NCBI RefSeq assembly: GCF_007991615.1
Contig: NZ_BJYR01000005.1
Coordinates: forward strand, 1-64,000
Source: Novosphingobium sediminis
GTDB lineage: Bacteria; Pseudomonadota; Alphaproteobacteria; Sphingomonadales; Sphingomonadaceae
Length of the DNA stretch: 64,000 nt
Direction of reading: 5' to 3'
The notes beneath the pieces were generated by a model that did not search any database, was not told the DNA's origin, and saw nothing but the letters and a program-made list of their open reading frames with translations. The stretch's first letter is position 1, and each line of letters opens with the position of its first letter. A program made the position numbers and the translations under genes. Below are positions 62,913 to 64,000 of this stretch, one piece after another.

Positions 62913-64000
62913 TTACCGGACGCGCGCCATGCGGTCCATCCACGGCGCGACAGGCCCGGTGGCGGCAAGGAACGAGCGGATTGAGTCCTCCGGCGATGGG
63001 CCATCCCCTGCTTCGGCGGAGAGGATCAGCGCCATCGTCGCGCGAGGGCGGAGCAGCAGGCGATCTTCCATGTTGGCGAGCTTGAGACGGGTATTGCTGC
63101 CCGTGAGCAATTCGCCGGTGCGCAGCCACGTTACAGCAAGGCGGTGGACCGGCCCCGGCGCCTGAATCACATCACTCTTCGCCTCGGTAAAGCTGGTTCC
63201 AGGCGCTTCCCACGCCCAGCGACTGCCCATCGGCAAGGCGCCCTGGCCAAACCCGCCTGCCTCCTTGCCATCGCCTTGCGCCGCATAGAGCGCGAAGGAG
63301 AGATCGACCACGTGGCCCTTGCCGTCAGCAAAGCGCGCCACAAGCCGGTGATCTGCGCCAGTGTGCAGCGGATACCATTCGGCTTTGGGCGCGGTGGCAT
63401 CGAGTTCCCAGCCGGGCACCGAAGGCAGCGCAATATAGGCGGGCATCGGCGCAGCGATGCGGTTTGCTGCTGCGCTCCATGCCAGACCCGCCAACGCAAG
63501 CGCCGCGACTGCGCCGAGCGCCGCAGGCGCGGGCAGCGCCATGCGCTCAAGCCGGGCGAGCAGCGGCGATGCGGCAATCGCCTCGCCGTCAACAAGCGGA
63601 GCATCGACCTTGCGATCAAAGAAGCGCCAGCCGACCACCATGACCAGCCCCATGACCAGCGCGAAGAACACCCAGCCGTAGAAGACATGATCGAAGCTCG
63701 CGGCAAATTCGATGCCGCGCCAACTGGCGATGTAGATCGTGCCCCACGCGCGCACCCCGTTGGCCAGCACCGGCACCACGACCGAAAGCGCCATGAAACC
63801 CGCGCGCCGCCACCAACTTGCAAAGCACACGTTGGAGACCAGTGCACCATAGGCGATCATCGCGATCAGGAACTTCACGCCCGAGCAGGCTTCCGCCACC
63901 TCGAAATAGCCGAAGCGGGTGGTTATGAAGACGCCGTCGATGGAGGCCGGGATCTGCGTGATCGCCAGCAGCACCATCGTCAGCTTGGCGGTGATCGTCT
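62913..64000 (-). CDS. xrtA: Exosortase A fused to an EpsI-like domain (5' end outside window)
   Basis: About 362 C-terminal residues are visible; the frame stays open to the last base, so the N-terminal membrane helices are missing. Exosortase active-site parts are present: Cys in VAEACSGVKFLIAM, Arg in NGVRAWG, and His in SFDHVFYGWVFF. After the membrane domain a linker leads to a periplasmic EpsI-type domain (GWELDATAPKAEWYPLHTGADHR, YAAQGDGKE). Exosortases sort PEP-CTERM proteins and accompany exopolysaccharide export. Confidence 0.88.
   Translation of the reverse strand, partial: TITAKLTMVLLAITQIPASIDGVFITTRFGYFEVAEACSGVKFLIAMIAYGALVSNVCFASWWRRAGFMALSVVVPVLANGVRAWGTIYIASWRGIEFAASFDHVFYGWVFFALVMGLVMVVGWRFFDRKVDAPLVDGEAIAASPLLARLERMALPAPAALGAVAALALAGLAWSAAANRIAAPMPAYIALPSVPGWELDATAPKAEWYPLHTGADHRLVARFADGKGHVVDLSFALYAAQGDGKEAGGFGQGALPMGSRWAWEAPGTSFTEAKSDVIQAPGPVHRLAVTWLRTGELLTGSNTRLKLANMEDRLLLRPRATMALILSAEAGDGPSPEDSIRSFLAATGPVAPWMDRMARVR

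Overview
The window is a high-GC alphaproteobacterial chromosome segment, most likely from a sphingomonad (order Sphingomonadales, perhaps near Novosphingobium). This placement is inferred from several things seen together: a PhoR-PstSCAB-PhoU-PhoB cluster with long PstC and PstA proteins, a full 14-gene nuo operon, RNase J alongside a large RNase E, an XrtA exosortase/amidotransferase pair, CtrA-type sites, and short CCCCTCCCGC/GCGGGAGGGG palindromes between genes. No 16S gene is present, so genus is not settled. I saw no phage, transposase, IS element or CRISPR array.

Layout. 1-8 kb: an amidohydrolase, a nitronate monooxygenase, a leftward group of four genes (secreted protein, flavodoxin, unknown protein, stand-alone AHH nuclease-like protein), recJ and a tandem pair of tRNA-Glu genes. 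8-16.5 kb: phosphate starvation. A DUF2490 outer-membrane protein diverges from phoR, then pstS, pstC, pstA, pstB, phoU and phoB follow. A textbook Pho box precedes pstS and two weaker ones precede the DUF2490 gene. 16.4-20 kb: DUF1467, RNase J, coaX and birA, all leftward. 20-35.4 kb: the nuo operon for complex I, leftward in the order A-B-C-D-E-F-G-H-I-J-K-L-M-N, mostly with 1-4 bp start/stop overlaps. Three extra ORFs are translationally coupled inside it: an NTF2-like protein (D/E), a 57-residue membrane protein (E/F) and a secreted 171-residue protein (H/I). A prepilin peptidase lies just upstream of nuoA.

35.5-49.2 kb: thiolase, an SH3-like secreted protein, a 2-hydroxyacid dehydrogenase, an ammonium transporter, an alpha/beta hydrolase, a second nitronate monooxygenase, a lipoprotein-type methyltransferase, RF2, an exported peroxiredoxin, PBP1A and an N-acetylmuramoyl-alanine amidase. 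49.2-51.7 kb: an AT-richer accessory patch with two unusual genes (a small protein with an L,D-transpeptidase-like His/Ser-x-Gly-Cys motif and a secreted GH75-chitosanase-like protein), then a long gene-free leader ahead of rne. 51.7-58.3 kb: RNase E, a methyltransferase, an isolated Flp pilin, sdhB without its partner subunits, a hotdog thioesterase and ZapE. 58.3-64 kb: a probable tiny transcription unit (perfect CtrA box, 13-codon ORF, strong terminator), a CHASE2-EAL phosphodiesterase, an XrtA-type asparagine synthase-like amidotransferase, and the 3' part of an exosortase A/EpsI fusion that runs off the window end.

Most of the window is core housekeeping. The best candidates for something undescribed are the CtrA-box micro-gene at 58.5-58.7 kb, the GH75-like/transpeptidase-like pair at 49.5-51.0 kb, the three ORFs embedded in nuo, and the stand-alone AHH protein with its neighbours at 2.3-3.7 kb. 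All identifications are from reading motifs; no database search was possible.
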